A stretch of 64,000 nucleotides of DNA. Origin: CAWGQN01 sp963824885 (GTDB taxonomy: Bacteria; Actinomycetota; Actinomycetes; Actinomycetales; Microbacteriaceae). The stretch covers positions 248,001 through 312,000 of the forward strand of contig CAWGQN010000010.1 in assembly GCA_963824885.1 (NCBI GenBank). Reading direction: 5' to 3'. Below the pieces are notes generated by a model. It saw only the letters and a list, made by a program, of their open reading frames with translations, made no database searches and was not told the origin of the DNA. Made by a program: the position numbers and the translations under genes. Positions 27,544 to 36,385 of the stretch are shown in pieces (the stretch's first letter is position 1; each line of letters starts with the position of its first letter).

Positions 27544-28383
27544 ATGCATGTACTCAGTGTGAGCTCCCTCAAGGGTGGGGTCGGCAAGACGACCGTGACA
27601 CTGGGTTTAGCTTCCGCGGCGTTCGCCAAGGGAGTTCGCACCCTCGTCGTTGACCTCGACCCGCAATCTGATGTTTCAACGGGAATGGGTGTCGACTCAA
27701 CGAATTACCTCAGCATTTCTGACGTTCTCACGTCGCCAAAAGCGCGCATCGTGCGATCAGCAATTGCGCCGAGCGGGTGGACCAAGGGAAAACTGGGAAC
27801 GATAGACCTGCTCGTCGGAAGCCCGTCTGCCATTAACTTTGACGGACCCCACCCCAGCATTAGCGACATTTGGAAGCTCGAGGAGGCTCTCGCGACGGTT
27901 GAGGACGATTACGATCTGGTCCTTATTGATTGCGCGCCGTCGCTTAACGCTCTCACTCGCACTGCGTGGGCGGCGAGTGATCGAGTGACCGTCGTTACCG
28001 AGCCCGGACTCTTCTCCGTCGCGGCCGCCGACCGTGCGCTCCGGGCGATCGAAGAGATTCGTCGCGGGTTGTCCCCTCGACTTCAACCACTCGGGATCAT
28101 CGTTAATCGCGCGCGCATGCAATCGCTCGAACACCAGTTTCGAATTAACGAGCTTCGCGACATGTTTGGGCCGCTCATGCTCAGCCCACAGCTGCCCGAG
28201 CGAACATCGCTGCAACAAGCGCAAGGTGCTGCGAAGCCGCTCCACATGTGGCCCGGCGAGAGCGCTCAAGAGATGGCGTCCAATTTCGATGTGTTGCTTG
28301 ACCGCGTCATCCGTGCGGGCCATATCGGCGAGGGCGCCAGCAGACGCGCGCCGAGTGGGCGGGCGCACGCCAGCCGACACTGA
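27544..28383 (+). CDS. ParA-family ATPase (orphan)
   Basis: A 279-aa Walker-type ATPase: VSSLKGGVGKTTVTLGLASA at the N-terminus, the DLDPQSDVSTGMG switch region and VLIDCAPSLNALT. It ends in a basic tail. I chose ATG 27544; an upstream extension of the frame lies antisense to pyc. There is no parB or parS-like gene next to it, and a different ParA (48861-49751) sits in the scp cluster, so this may position some other cargo. It is divergent from pyc. Confidence 0.85.
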   Translation: MHVLSVSSLKGGVGKTTVTLGLASAAFAKGVRTLVVDLDPQSDVSTGMGVDSTNYLSISDVLTSPKARIVRSAIAPSGWTKGKLGTIDLLVGSPSAINFDGPHPSISDIWKLEEALATVEDDYDLVLIDCAPSLNALTRTAWAASDRVTVVTEPGLFSVAAADRALRAIEEIRRGLSPRLQPLGIIVNRARMQSLEHQFRINELRDMFGPLMLSPQLPERTSLQQAQGAAKPLHMWPGESAQEMASNFDVLLDRVIRAGHIGEGASRRAPSGRAHASRH

Positions 28384-28406
28384 CGAGGCGCGGCATTGAC
28401 GCCTCG
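28384..28406. terminator. Hairpin between convergent parA and MerR genes
   Basis: A 7-bp perfect inverted repeat (CGAGGCG at 28384-28390, CGCCTCG at 28400-28406) starts right at the parA stop and lies between two convergent genes. There is no U-run, so terminator function is only suggested by position. Confidence 0.35.
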
Positions 28407-28463
28407 CGGGTTGTGTGTGCCGTGCGTGCCGGTCAGCGCGCGTTCGAACCGCGAGCGTTACGA

Positions 28464-29012
28464 CTAACCGGCTGCCCGTGCCGCGCGTCGCGCGGCGAGC
28501 TCATCGTGGGGATCGGTTGATTGTGTGTCAAGTTCAACGAGCGTTAGTTCCACCTCACGAAGGACTTTGCCGACGGCGATACCGAAAACGCCCTGGCCAC
28601 GATTCACTAAATCGATGACCTCGTCATCTGACGTGCACAAGTAGACACTCGCGCCGTCGCTCATGAGCGTCGTCTGAGCAAGGTCGGTAATTCCCGCTTC
28701 GCGAAGCTGGCCCATTGCGGTTCGAATTTGTTGGAGCGAGATCCCCGCGTCGAGAAGTCGCTTGACAAGCTTGAGGACAAGAACGTCACGAAATCCGTAA
28801 AGGCGCTGAGATCCTGATCCTGCGGCGCCGCGCACAGTGGGAACGACAAGGTCGGTGCGAGCCCAATAATCAAGCTGACGATACGTGATCCCCGCGGCCC
28901 GCGCGGCAATTGCCCCGCGAAAACCAGCGTTTTCGTCAAACTCGGGTAAGCCGTCGGTAAAGAGGAGACCGAGGTCAAAACGCGAGCCGCCGTTGCGACT
29001 TGCTGTGGTCAT
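28464..29012 (-). CDS. MerR-family regulator (Rv1830-like)
   Basis: A 182-aa protein with a MerR winged helix: AAGITYRQLDYWARTDLVVP, then SQRLYGFRDVLVLKLVKRLL and a coiled-coil-like continuation AGISLQQIRTAMGQL. The C-terminal part contains SDGASVYLCTSDDEVIDLV. Mycobacteria carry a similar MerR gene close to garA and a second MerR gene, as here. No metal-binding Cys cluster is seen, so it is not a classic metal sensor. The regulated genes are unknown. Confidence 0.85.
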   Translation of the reverse strand: MTTASRNGGSRFDLGLLFTDGLPEFDENAGFRGAIAARAAGITYRQLDYWARTDLVVPTVRGAAGSGSQRLYGFRDVLVLKLVKRLLDAGISLQQIRTAMGQLREAGITDLAQTTLMSDGASVYLCTSDDEVIDLVNRGQGVFGIAVGKVLREVELTLVELDTQSTDPHDELAARRAARAAG

Positions 29013-29140
29013 TCGATAGCCTCTTTCATCGTCGACCTCGTGCTTCCGAACGGGACGTCTCTTCCAACGGTACTCAGGGCCGAGGCGCGGGTGCTCGACA
29101 TTCGCTTGTGAAGCGAGCGTGTCATTTCGATTGTACGCGC

Positions 29141-29839
29141 CTAGGGTGCAATCCGTCCGAGCGCCGAGCGGATAAGACTGCTTCGCACGACCTCGAGTTG
29201 CAATGCAATCTCACGCGCGTGCTCCGCCGCCCGAGCGCGGCTCGACGCATCATTGCGCCGCACAACCGGAACAAGCGCGCTCTCGATAAGACCGAGTTCT
29301 CGTTCCGCAGCCGCTCGAAAACTTCGAAGATGACGCGGCTCGATCCCGCAGCGCTGAAGCTCGACGAGAGCGCGCAGCACGGCGACGGTTTCTTCGCCGT
29401 ATACTTCAGCCGCGATAATGACGGACGACGTGATCGCGTCACCGAGAAGAAAAGAAGTCGCACCGGCCTCGCGAATCAGCTCGTCGCGGCTGTAGCGACG
29501 CGCAGACGACAGCATCGAGACAGGACGCGGGCGGCTCTCTGGCAACTTTGGATTGTGGCCGGCGTCGATCTTCTCGAGGTGCGCTCGAATGACCTTGAGC
29601 GGTAAGTAGTTGTCACGCTGCATTTCAAGAATGAGTTGAAGGCGAGCAACGTCGGCAAGAGTGAATTTGCGATACCCGGACGGCGTGCGAGATGGCGCCA
29701 CAAGGCCCTGCTCCTCGAGAAACCGAAGCTTCGAGGGGGACAAATCGGGAAAGGCGGGTGTCAATCGAGCGAGAACTTGACCAATGCTCAATAGCGCCGC
29801 TGACCCAGGTACGTGAGCCTGGGCAGACGAACGAGCCAT
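29141..29839 (-). CDS. MerR-family regulator (Rv1828-like)
   Basis: A 232-aa protein with a MerR helix-turn-helix (LSPSKLRFLEEQGLVAPSRT), wing (PSGYRKFTLADVARLQLIL) and an extended helical effector region ending in Arg/Ala-rich helices. It directly follows garA (stop and start share one base, TAATG), the same pairing as Rv1827-Rv1828 in mycobacteria. Rv1828-type proteins act without a known small-molecule ligand. The distance to the next MerR gene is 128 bp, where mycobacteria have a nuclease gene that is absent here. Confidence 0.87.
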   Translation of the reverse strand: MARSSAQAHVPGSAALLSIGQVLARLTPAFPDLSPSKLRFLEEQGLVAPSRTPSGYRKFTLADVARLQLILEMQRDNYLPLKVIRAHLEKIDAGHNPKLPESRPRPVSMLSSARRYSRDELIREAGATSFLLGDAITSSVIIAAEVYGEETVAVLRALVELQRCGIEPRHLRSFRAAAERELGLIESALVPVVRRNDASSRARAAEHAREIALQLEVVRSSLIRSALGRIAP

Positions 29840-30354
29840 TATTGACCCGCCTGGCCTGCGATGTCGGCGGGGGAAGCGTAAAAAGTGAGCCGGAATTTTC
29901 CGACTTGAACTTCAGCACGGTCGGTCAGCAACGCGCGCTCAATTCGAACGCCGTCAAAATACGTGCCATTAAGCGACCCAAGATCTCGAACTTCGAACGA
30001 CGAACCGCGGCGTTTGAATTCCGCGTGCGTGCGCGACACAGTGACGTCGTCAAGAAAAATCTCAGCATCTGGATTTCGGCCCGCGGTCGTGACATCAGCA
30101 TCGAGCAGAAAACGCGCGCCCGCGTTGGGGCCGCGACGAACCGCGAGCAAAGCGGAGCCTCGCGGAAGCGCCGCAATTGCCTCCTGCTCGCCCGTTGTCA
30201 GTGCGCCATCGAGAGAAGCCACCTTTGCCCCGAGGTCATGGCTAAACGTCGCGGTTGTATCGTCTACCGATTCTCGCGGCCGAGACTCGGACGCCGTGCC
30301 GCGAGGAATCCCCGTCTCCCCGGATGGAAACAATTCGCCCTGAGAATTAGCCAC
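29839..30354 (-). CDS. garA: GarA/OdhI-type FHA regulator
   Basis: Forkhead-associated protein that in relatives inhibits 2-oxoglutarate dehydrogenase and glutamate metabolism, relieved by PknB/PknG phosphorylation on an N-terminal Thr pair. The 171-aa protein has adjacent Thr33-Thr34 in DDTTATF, matching the phosphorylated pair of GarA, and an FHA domain with G92-R93, S107-R-T-H110 and GSLNGTYFDG around Asn129. The gene leads the garA, MerR, MerR group. The phosphorylation site is inferred by position and acidic context. Confidence 0.87.
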   Translation of the reverse strand: MANSQGELFPSGETGIPRGTASESRPRESVDDTTATFSHDLGAKVASLDGALTTGEQEAIAALPRGSALLAVRRGPNAGARFLLDADVTTAGRNPDAEIFLDDVTVSRTHAEFKRRGSSFEVRDLGSLNGTYFDGVRIERALLTDRAEVQVGKFRLTFYASPADIAGQAGQ

Positions 30355-30364
30355 CGTGAACCTC

Positions 30365-30982
30365 CTACCGCCCCAGCGTATCGGAGAAATTCCCGGAGTC
30401 GACCGGTGGAATCCGAATAACTCGGGCAGTTTCTCGAACGTAGATCATTCCTGCCCACCAATAGAGAAACGCACCCCACACCGCAAACGCTCCCCCAATT
30501 GGGCGGGAGAGCTCTGAAAGCGGTTCAAAAGCGGCTCCAAGCATCAAAAGGGGGAACCCCAAAAGGAGACAAAACGTAGCTACTTTTCCAAGATGGTGCA
30601 CCGCCAATGGGCCAAAGCCGCGATTCGCGAGAATGACACCAAGAACGAGCAACAAGACATCGCGTGAAATGATCACGGCAACAAGCCACCACGGCATGAA
30701 ATCGCGCCATCCCAAACCAAGCAACGTTGAGAGAATATATATTCGATCAGCAACAGGATCGAGGACTCTCCCGAGCTGACTCGTCTGGTTCAATCGTCTC
30801 GCCAAATATCCGTCAAGATAATCGGTCCCACTTGAAACGATCAATACCCCGAGTGCGAGTGCATCGAATTGAGCAACGATGAAAAAGAGAAAGACAGGTA
30901 TGAGTGCGAGACGAACAACCGAGAGTGCGTTTGGGATCGTCCAAATTTTCGAACTCGCCTCAATTCGCACGTCCGCTGCCAC
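30365..30982 (-). CDS. CDP-alcohol phosphatidyltransferase (PgsA-like)
   Basis: Membrane enzyme of phospholipid synthesis; probably transfers a phosphatidyl group to glycerol 3-phosphate or a related alcohol. The CDP-alcohol motif is complete: Asp54, Asp57-Gly58, Ala61-Arg62, Gly71, Asp75 and Asp79 (within TDYLDGYLARRL and LGRVLDPVADR). The 205-aa protein has about five or six membrane segments. Mycobacteria have pgsA2 close to garA, the same neighbourhood. It ends 10 bp before garA, so the two are probably one unit. Precise product not assured. Confidence 0.88.
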   Translation of the reverse strand: MAADVRIEASSKIWTIPNALSVVRLALIPVFLFFIVAQFDALALGVLIVSSGTDYLDGYLARRLNQTSQLGRVLDPVADRIYILSTLLGLGWRDFMPWWLVAVIISRDVLLLVLGVILANRGFGPLAVHHLGKVATFCLLLGFPLLMLGAAFEPLSELSRPIGGAFAVWGAFLYWWAGMIYVRETARVIRIPPVDSGNFSDTLGR

Positions 30983-31009
30983 ACGAAGAGTTTAGCGATG
31001 GAGACGCCG

Positions 31010-31456
31010 TCACCCCGCGGGAATGCGAGTGAGCGCGTCCTCGAGGGCTACCCACGCAAGCATCGCGCATTTTACCCGCGCAATGTACCGGGAAACACCG
31101 CTCAATGCCACTGCGTCGCCAAGCAAATCGACGTCGCCGGGATCTTCACCTCGAGATCGCAACATCGCTCGAAACGCCCCAATTCGAAGCGATAGCTCGT
31201 CACAATTGGTTCCGTCGACGAGATCAGATAAGAGCGAGGCAGACGCCACCGAAATAGCACAGCCACTTCCCTCCCACGTCACACGAACTGAGCGCGTGAC
31301 GGAGTCGACGTGTAATTCAAGTGTCAGTTCGTCACCGCACGTGGGATTGATCTGGTGCGATTGTGCCGCGGCACCGCCAACGAGACCCGAACCGTGTCGT
31401 TCTCGAGAGTGGTCCAGAATCACCTGTTGATACAGATCGTCAAATGATGACATCAT
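31010..31456 (-). CDS. sufU: SufU, Fe-S scaffold / zinc sulfurtransferase
   Basis: Accepts sulfur from SufS during Fe-S cluster assembly. The 148-aa protein has the SufU ligands Cys40 (NPTCGDEL), Asp42, Cys66 (EGSGCAIS) and Cys130 (RVKCAMLAW), the spacing of SufU rather than IscU. It starts in an ATGATG that overlaps the sufS stop, so it is coupled to sufS. Only SufS and SufU are present in the window; SufBCD would be elsewhere. Confidence 0.92.
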   Translation of the reverse strand: MMSSFDDLYQQVILDHSRERHGSGLVGGAAAQSHQINPTCGDELTLELHVDSVTRSVRVTWEGSGCAISVASASLLSDLVDGTNCDELSLRIGAFRAMLRSRGEDPGDVDLLGDAVALSGVSRYIARVKCAMLAWVALEDALTRIPAG

Positions 31457-32794
31457 CGCTCTAGTCCGAAATAAGCGGGAACCTCTCGAACGCGCGAGAC
31501 AAATTCGTCGACTTCGGCATCGGTCGTATACAGATACGAACTCGCGCGCGTGCTCGCTGTCAATCCGAAGCGACGATGGAGCGGTTGCGCGCAATGGTGG
31601 CCAACTCGAACTGCGATGCCCCGGTCATCGAGAAACTGGCCAACATCGTGTGCGTGCACTCCATCCACGCTGAAGCTCACGAGACCAGCGCGCGGGGCGC
31701 CCCGCGGCGGACCCAAAGGGTGCACTCGATCAAGCGTGGCGAGTCCGTCGAGCATGCGAGCAGCCAAGCGCGCCTCGTGTGCGGCAACTCGATCAAGGCC
31801 AACGTCGTCTAAATACGCGGCGGCCGCCGCGAGCGCAATCGCTTGCGAGACGCGCTGCGTTCCAGCCTCGAATCGGTGAGGCGCCGCAACATATTCGGCG
31901 CCCTCCATAGTGACGGTCGTGATCATTGACCCACCGGTTAAACCGGCGGGAGATCGTTCATGAGTTCTGAGCGTCCAAACAACGCCCCAATTCCCGTCGG
32001 GCCGAGCATCTTGTGGCCAGAAAAAACCGCGAAATCGACGCCAAGCGTGGCGAAATTCACGGGCCGGTTGGGCACCGATTGGCACGCGTCGAGCACCGTG
32101 AGCGCACCAATCTCTTGTGCCCTTCGCACGAGCTCGTCAACGGGATTGACAGTGCCGAGAACATTCGATACGTGTGTAAAGGCGAGAATTCGCGTTCGAT
32201 CTCCGACGACCATGTCAATATCTTGCTTCCGGAGCGAACCATCGTCATCGACACCGATGACGCGCACCGCCGCACCCGTGCGGGCAGCCAATTCGTACCA
32301 CGGAATCAGATTGGCATGGTGCTCCATTTCTGTCACGACGATTTCGTCGCCCGGTCCCAATCGAAACCTCTCCGCTTGCGAACCGCCACGACCCGCGCTC
32401 GCGTTCGAGATCGCATAAGCAATGAGGTTGAGTCCCTCTGTCGCGTTGGACGTCCAAATGATTTCGTCCTCTTTCGCACCCACAAATCGCGCGATTACCG
32501 CTCGAGCGTCTTCAAAGAGCTCGGTCGCTTCGGCGGCAAGGCTGTGGGCGCCACGATGGACAGCTCGACGATGTGGCCAATCTGGAATTCTCGTTCTGCA
32601 TCGAGAACAGCCCACGGTTTAAGTGCCGTTGCCGCCGAATCCAGGTAGTTAATTGTTCGGCCATTAACCTCGACGCTCAGGGTTGGGAAATCCGAGCGAA
32701 TTGCGTTAACCTCGGGAAGACTCAACGGTCGGCCGCGCTCGCCGAAGTCACTCGCCGCCTCTGCGGGAGATTTGGCAACCACTCGATTTGTCAT
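31453..32794 (-). pseudogene. sufS: SufS cysteine desulfurase, split by two frame changes
   Basis: PLP enzyme that removes sulfur from cysteine for Fe-S assembly. The homology runs through three frames: N-terminus 32794 to about 32573 (NYLDSAATALKPWAVLDAER), middle about 32572 to 31943 with the PLP Lys in FSGHKMLGPTG, and C-terminus to 31453 with the catalytic Cys in RVGHHCAQPLHRRFG. One base inserted near 32572 (giving GHNRRAVHRGAH) and one in the TTT run near 31940 restores a full protein. All catalytic residues survive, so sequence error is more likely than decay. It precedes sufU with an ATGA overlap. Confidence 0.85.
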
Positions 32795-33250
32795 GGCCGT
32801 GTGCGGTACTCCTTCACTTTTTGTCGATTAATAACGACTCAACCACGTTAAGCCCGCGAGCCGCACTCTGATTCCCCACCCGCAAGAATTACCGTAAAAT
32901 TATGTCGCGCATGTGATTTACAACTCAGGCCCATCGAATCGCGTTGAGAACGACGATTCGTGCGATGGGTGCGGCGAACGAAGCGCCGCAGTGCGCCGCA
33001 TCGTCGCTAGGCCAGCGGGGACCGCGCCCGCGAACTGAGCGCGATCCCCTTGCGCAGTATTCGGATATACCGCCGGGTTGGCAAAACGCGCGTGCCGCGG
33101 GGTTCTGGTGTCTCACTGCGTCGCACGGCGCGCGAGTCTGCGCCGGTCCACTATACGAAGGAAAAGACGTCGCTTTGACAAGCCCGTCGGAATCCTCACC
33201 CCAAATTTAACCTCACGGATTCGTCACGACTCACGCGATGCTGGCCGACC
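32795..33250. other. 456-bp gap without a recognised gene, upstream of sufS
   Basis: No reading frame here looks like a protein family. It holds the sufS leader and an imperfectly placed hairpin (TGCGGCG at 32970-32976, CGCCGCA at 32984-32990) without a U-run. No tRNA, tmRNA or regulatory-RNA signature was recognised. Confidence 0.5.
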
Positions 33251-33745
33251 TCACGGCCCCTCATATGACTCGCATCGGCGGGGCTTCGCGAACGCCCCAC
33301 GCAGGGGCCGTGACACGAGGACGCCTGCCACCCCAAGCAGGAAGGCACTGAAGACCACTTGCTGCGCGATCATCCACAACGGGAAGAGTCCGGGAGTTAA
33401 GGCGAGTGACACCGTGACGATGGGAAAAATGAGGCTGAAGAGGAGCAGCCGCGAGTAGGCCCAGTAATACCCGACGCTCGCGCGCCACAAAAAATAAAAG
33501 AGAGTCACCGTGATCCCGAATACCACCGAACTCCGAAGCAATACGACCCACGACACGGGCTCGCCGGCAAACGCCAGGGTGACGACGACGACAATTGCCA
33601 CCAATCCAACGACCAATTCGGCGCCGAGAATCCATGCAATTACGGCGAGCATTCGACGCGTTGACGTGTGCGTTCGTCGTGCTTCCGCGATCCTGAGGTC
33701 AAAATTTTTGCCACCCACCGCCCGATCAATACGGTCAATAATCAC
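33251..33745 (-). CDS. Hypothetical four-helix membrane protein
   Basis: A 164-aa protein I do not recognise. It begins with a short charged segment, then has four hydrophobic segments (for example VVGLVAIVVVVTLAFAG, SSVVFGITVTLFYFLW, LLLFSLIFPIVTVSLAL and a final helix), and ends in a basic tail. GTG 33745 overlaps the stop of the NUDIX gene as GTGA, so it is translationally coupled to it. No enzyme motif is visible. Confidence 0.7.
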   Translation of the reverse strand: MIIDRIDRAVGGKNFDLRIAEARRTHTSTRRMLAVIAWILGAELVVGLVAIVVVVTLAFAGEPVSWVVLLRSSVVFGITVTLFYFLWRASVGYYWAYSRLLLFSLIFPIVTVSLALTPGLFPLWMIAQQVVFSAFLLGVAGVLVSRPLRGAFAKPRRCESYEGP

Positions 33746-34671
33746 GATGACTCCGCATCGAGGAGCGCCAACAACCACCGAGGACCGACAACCTCCGCCC
33801 CGAGCGCCACGATTCGGTCGGCCAAACCGCGATCAGCCGTGACCACGATGACTCGAAGAGCTTCGCAAGGATGAAGCCCCGCAACGACATCGACGATCTT
33901 CTGGTCGGCGTCGCGCTCAGCGCGGACGATTGAGATCGGTAGCGGAGCTCCGGAGGAATCGGTCGATTCGCCCCGATCATCATCGAATCCGCGGGCTTCG
34001 CCCTCAACGACCAAGACGATTTCGGGCCACAGCACGTGATCGTCGAGACCGACTTCGCTCGCGCTCATTCCCTCAACCGCGAGGCGGTCAAGTGCGCGCG
34101 CCAATCGTTTTGTCGCTGCGCGCCGATCTCGCCACCAGCCGTCGGGACGCGAACCCACAACGTTTGCCGAATCGACCACGAGCCACACGGTGCGGTCTAC
34201 CGTGGACGACAACCGCTGCCAGTCTGCCGCGAGACCAGGATGAAGCGTCAGGCCTTTGACGTCTCTGACCGGAACCCAACGCACAGCCGCGCTTTCTTCG
34301 TCGCCAATGACAGCGTCGAATGAAAATCGGGCGTGCGCAACCACGGTTGTGTACGTCCAAAAACCGACGTCGAAAAGGGACGTAAAACGAAGCCGGATCG
34401 CGGTTGGCGGCACCCCGGCTTCCTCGTGTGCCTCTCGAATCGCGCAGTCAACGGCGCTCTCGCGCTCGTGTCGCGCGCCGCCCGGGAATCCCCACGTATC
34501 GCCAAAATGACTCCGGCTCGCCCTGTGCTGCAGCAGCACGCCACGACGGTCATCGTGCATCAAGAGGCCGGCTGCGCCGTACTGCCCCCAATAGCGGGAA
34601 CCATTTGGGCCGCCAACCCATGACTCTCCGCTGCCGAGGGGACGGCGCGCAGATCCCGCTGGTCGCATCAC
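33742..34671 (-). CDS. NUDIX hydrolase fused to an NYN-like domain
   Basis: A 309-aa two-domain protein. Residues about 30-150 are a NUDIX domain with a complete box between Gly65 and Val87 (GARHERE and REAHEEAGV), for hydrolysing a nucleoside-diphosphate-linked compound. From about residue 160, WLVVDSANVVGSRPDGWW and a later VIVVTADRGLADRI resemble the Asp-rich nuclease fold of NYN/PIN-like proteins that lie beside NUDIX genes in actinobacteria. The fusion is read from one uninterrupted frame. The membrane-protein gene follows with a GTGA overlap. Confidence 0.75.
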   Translation of the reverse strand: MMRPAGSARRPLGSGESWVGGPNGSRYWGQYGAAGLLMHDDRRGVLLQHRASRSHFGDTWGFPGGARHERESAVDCAIREAHEEAGVPPTAIRLRFTSLFDVGFWTYTTVVAHARFSFDAVIGDEESAAVRWVPVRDVKGLTLHPGLAADWQRLSSTVDRTVWLVVDSANVVGSRPDGWWRDRRAATKRLARALDRLAVEGMSASEVGLDDHVLWPEIVLVVEGEARGFDDDRGESTDSSGAPLPISIVRAERDADQKIVDVVAGLHPCEALRVIVVTADRGLADRIVALGAEVVGPRWLLALLDAESS

Positions 34672-34952
34672 GCCCTTAGTTTCTCACGGAGAAGTGTGCG
34701 CTAACCCGGCCGCGTTGCCATGCCTCGTGCGCCCGTTAGGCTGAGACGCCACGGTCCACAATTTCCTTTAGGGCGATCAATTCACCCCGAATAGTCGGCA
34801 TCGAATGATTGTGGCGAGATGATGGAGAAGTGTCCCTCATACGCACCGCGGTCGCACGGGTCCAAGCGATTCGAGTGGCCGCCGTGATTCTCGGTGAGAG
34901 GGAGCTGCCCGGTGCCCGCCACGACACGAGCGAAACGAATCGAGGCTGACCG

Positions 34953-35729
34953 ATGCAACCACCACCAATCACCCAAATATTTCCCACACCCGCCCGAGTG
35001 TTGACGCCACACGACCTCATCGCGGCATACACCATTCCGAGGACAACGGGGTCGGTTATCCGCGTCAACATGGTGTCGAGCCTCGATGGCTCCGCGACGA
35101 TAAACGGGACGTCGCGGCCGCTGAGCAGCCCCGCCGATACGAGAGTTCTCGGAATCCTTCGCCGCCTCGCGGATGTCATTCTTGTCGGTGCGGGCACTGT
35201 CCGAGCGGAGAAATACGGTTCGATGCGCCTCGGCGCCGAAGCCGTCGCGTGGCGGACCAATAATGGTTTGGCTCCGCAGCCCGGCGTTGCCGTCGTATCG
35301 AATCGGCTCGAACTTGATCCACAAAGCGATTTGTTTGCCACGGCGCCCGTGAGACCGATCGTGTTTACCACCGACGGATCACCGCCCAATCGGCGCCGCG
35401 TACTTGCCGAAGTCGCCGATGTCGTCACGTGCGGAGCAGAATCTGTCGATCTCGCGCACGTGGCGGACGCACTCCGCGCCCGCAACTTCGCGCAGGTTCT
35501 GTGCGAAGGGGGTCCGCAGCTCTTCGACGCACTGATCATATCCGACCTGGTTGACGAGCTTTGTTTGACGCTAAGCCCCGTCTTGGCGGGCGGCGCTGGT
35601 GTTCGAACGGTACGTGGAGATTCGCCAATCGTGCCACAACACATGACGCTCACGCACATACTAGAATCCGATAAATTGCTTTTGACTCGTTATTCACGCC
35701 GCCAACATGCGCGCAATATTCGCGGTTGA
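34953..35729 (+). CDS. Pyrimidine reductase family protein (RibD C-terminal domain-like)
   Basis: A 258-aa protein with the RibD-C/DHFR-like fold: INGTSRPLSSPADTRVLGIL, the NADPH-binding ILVGAGTVRAEKY, and the late GGPQLFDALI and DELCLTLSPVLAGG. Similar stand-alone proteins of the same length in mycobacteria (Rv2671 type) can substitute for dihydrofolate reductase when overproduced; whether that holds here is unknown. No riboflavin genes are nearby. ATG 34953 with GAGG upstream; divergent from the NUDIX fusion, with a 281-bp gap in which I saw no convincing gene. Confidence 0.85.
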   Translation: MQPPPITQIFPTPARVLTPHDLIAAYTIPRTTGSVIRVNMVSSLDGSATINGTSRPLSSPADTRVLGILRRLADVILVGAGTVRAEKYGSMRLGAEAVAWRTNNGLAPQPGVAVVSNRLELDPQSDLFATAPVRPIVFTTDGSPPNRRRVLAEVADVVTCGAESVDLAHVADALRARNFAQVLCEGGPQLFDALIISDLVDELCLTLSPVLAGGAGVRTVRGDSPIVPQHMTLTHILESDKLLLTRYSRRQHARNIRG

Positions 35730-35891
35730 AGACGCTAAATTGCTCAAAAATAACACAATTGATGCGTGGGAGAACCACGGATTTTCAAGCCTTAACCGCT
35801 TATGTTATCGACTATCGCATCGCAAGACGCGACACAACGAAGCCAATCGGCTACCCTAGAAGCGAAGTTGTTGTGTTGCGCCAAGTATTTC

Positions 35892-35931
35892 AAGCGGCTT
35901 TATTCCCATCCGGGTGCGGCCCGCTTTTTTT
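35892..35931 (+). terminator. Possible terminator or csp leader hairpin
   Basis: AAGCGG (35892-35897) can pair with CCGCTT (35921-35926), followed by a run of seven T (35925-35931). It lies 160 bp after the pyrimidine-reductase gene and 78 bp before the cold-shock gene. It may terminate the former or form part of the csp leader; the large loop makes this uncertain. Confidence 0.4.
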
Positions 35932-36008
35932 CGGAGCGAAATTAGACACATACGACGAACGGTTTCGAAACACGAAACTGGTCACACGCTCTGGAAAAGA
36001 GAAACAAA

Positions 36009-36218
36009 ATGGTACAAGGCATCGTAAAGTGGTTCAACGCAGAAAAGGGCTTCGGATTCATCACCCCGAGCGATGGGAGCCCCGACGTTTTCATTCATTA
36101 CTCGGCGATAGAGCCCACCGCCAACGGCTACAAGACTCTCGATGAAAACCAGGCCGTTGAGTACGACAGGGTTCCCGGTCCAAAAGGCATGCAAGCGGAA
36201 AACGTCCGTCCAATCTAA
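36009..36218 (+). CDS. Cold-shock protein (CspA family)
   Basis: A 69-aa OB-fold nucleic-acid chaperone. Both RNA-binding motifs are intact: KGFGFITP and DVFIHYSAI, after MVQGIVKWFNAE. The full-length ends and size are normal. A gene-free leader upstream of the ATG (35730-36008) is typical of cold-shock mRNAs with structured 5' regions. A strong hairpin follows. Confidence 0.95.
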   Translation: MVQGIVKWFNAEKGFGFITPSDGSPDVFIHYSAIEPTANGYKTLDENQAVEYDRVPGPKGMQAENVRPI

Positions 36219-36264
36219 GGCGATTCGTCGCGTAAGTAGCGTACGCCGCACTTTCTCGCGATTG

Positions 36265-36307
36265 AGCGAAAGGGGCGCGTGGGCAAAACCCACGCGCCCC
36301 TTTCGCT
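36265..36307. terminator. 19-bp perfect hairpin between csp and katA
   Basis: A perfect inverted repeat with 19-bp arms and a CAAAA loop (36284-36288) lies between the convergent csp and katA genes. AAAG at the outer part of one arm gives CTTT at the end of the stem on each strand, so it can work as a bidirectional terminator. Confidence 0.8.
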
Positions 36308-36385
36308 GGAGCCTCATAGCGAGAACCCCTAAGACGCGTCCGCTCCGGCGAGACGTCGAGCCTCTCACCCGAAACTCGAAGTTAG

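Noticed and set aside
34736..35659. Long minus-strand open frame opposite the pyrimidine-reductase gene, including a possible short ORF at 34736-34840
   Set aside because: Composition is Arg/Ser/Thr-rich and not family-like; the plus-strand frame has clear RibD-C motifs. The short tail ORF has no supporting context.
35726..36145. Open frame running through the csp leader and csp
   Set aside because: It overlaps csp in another frame and is not protein-like; the csp frame is certain.
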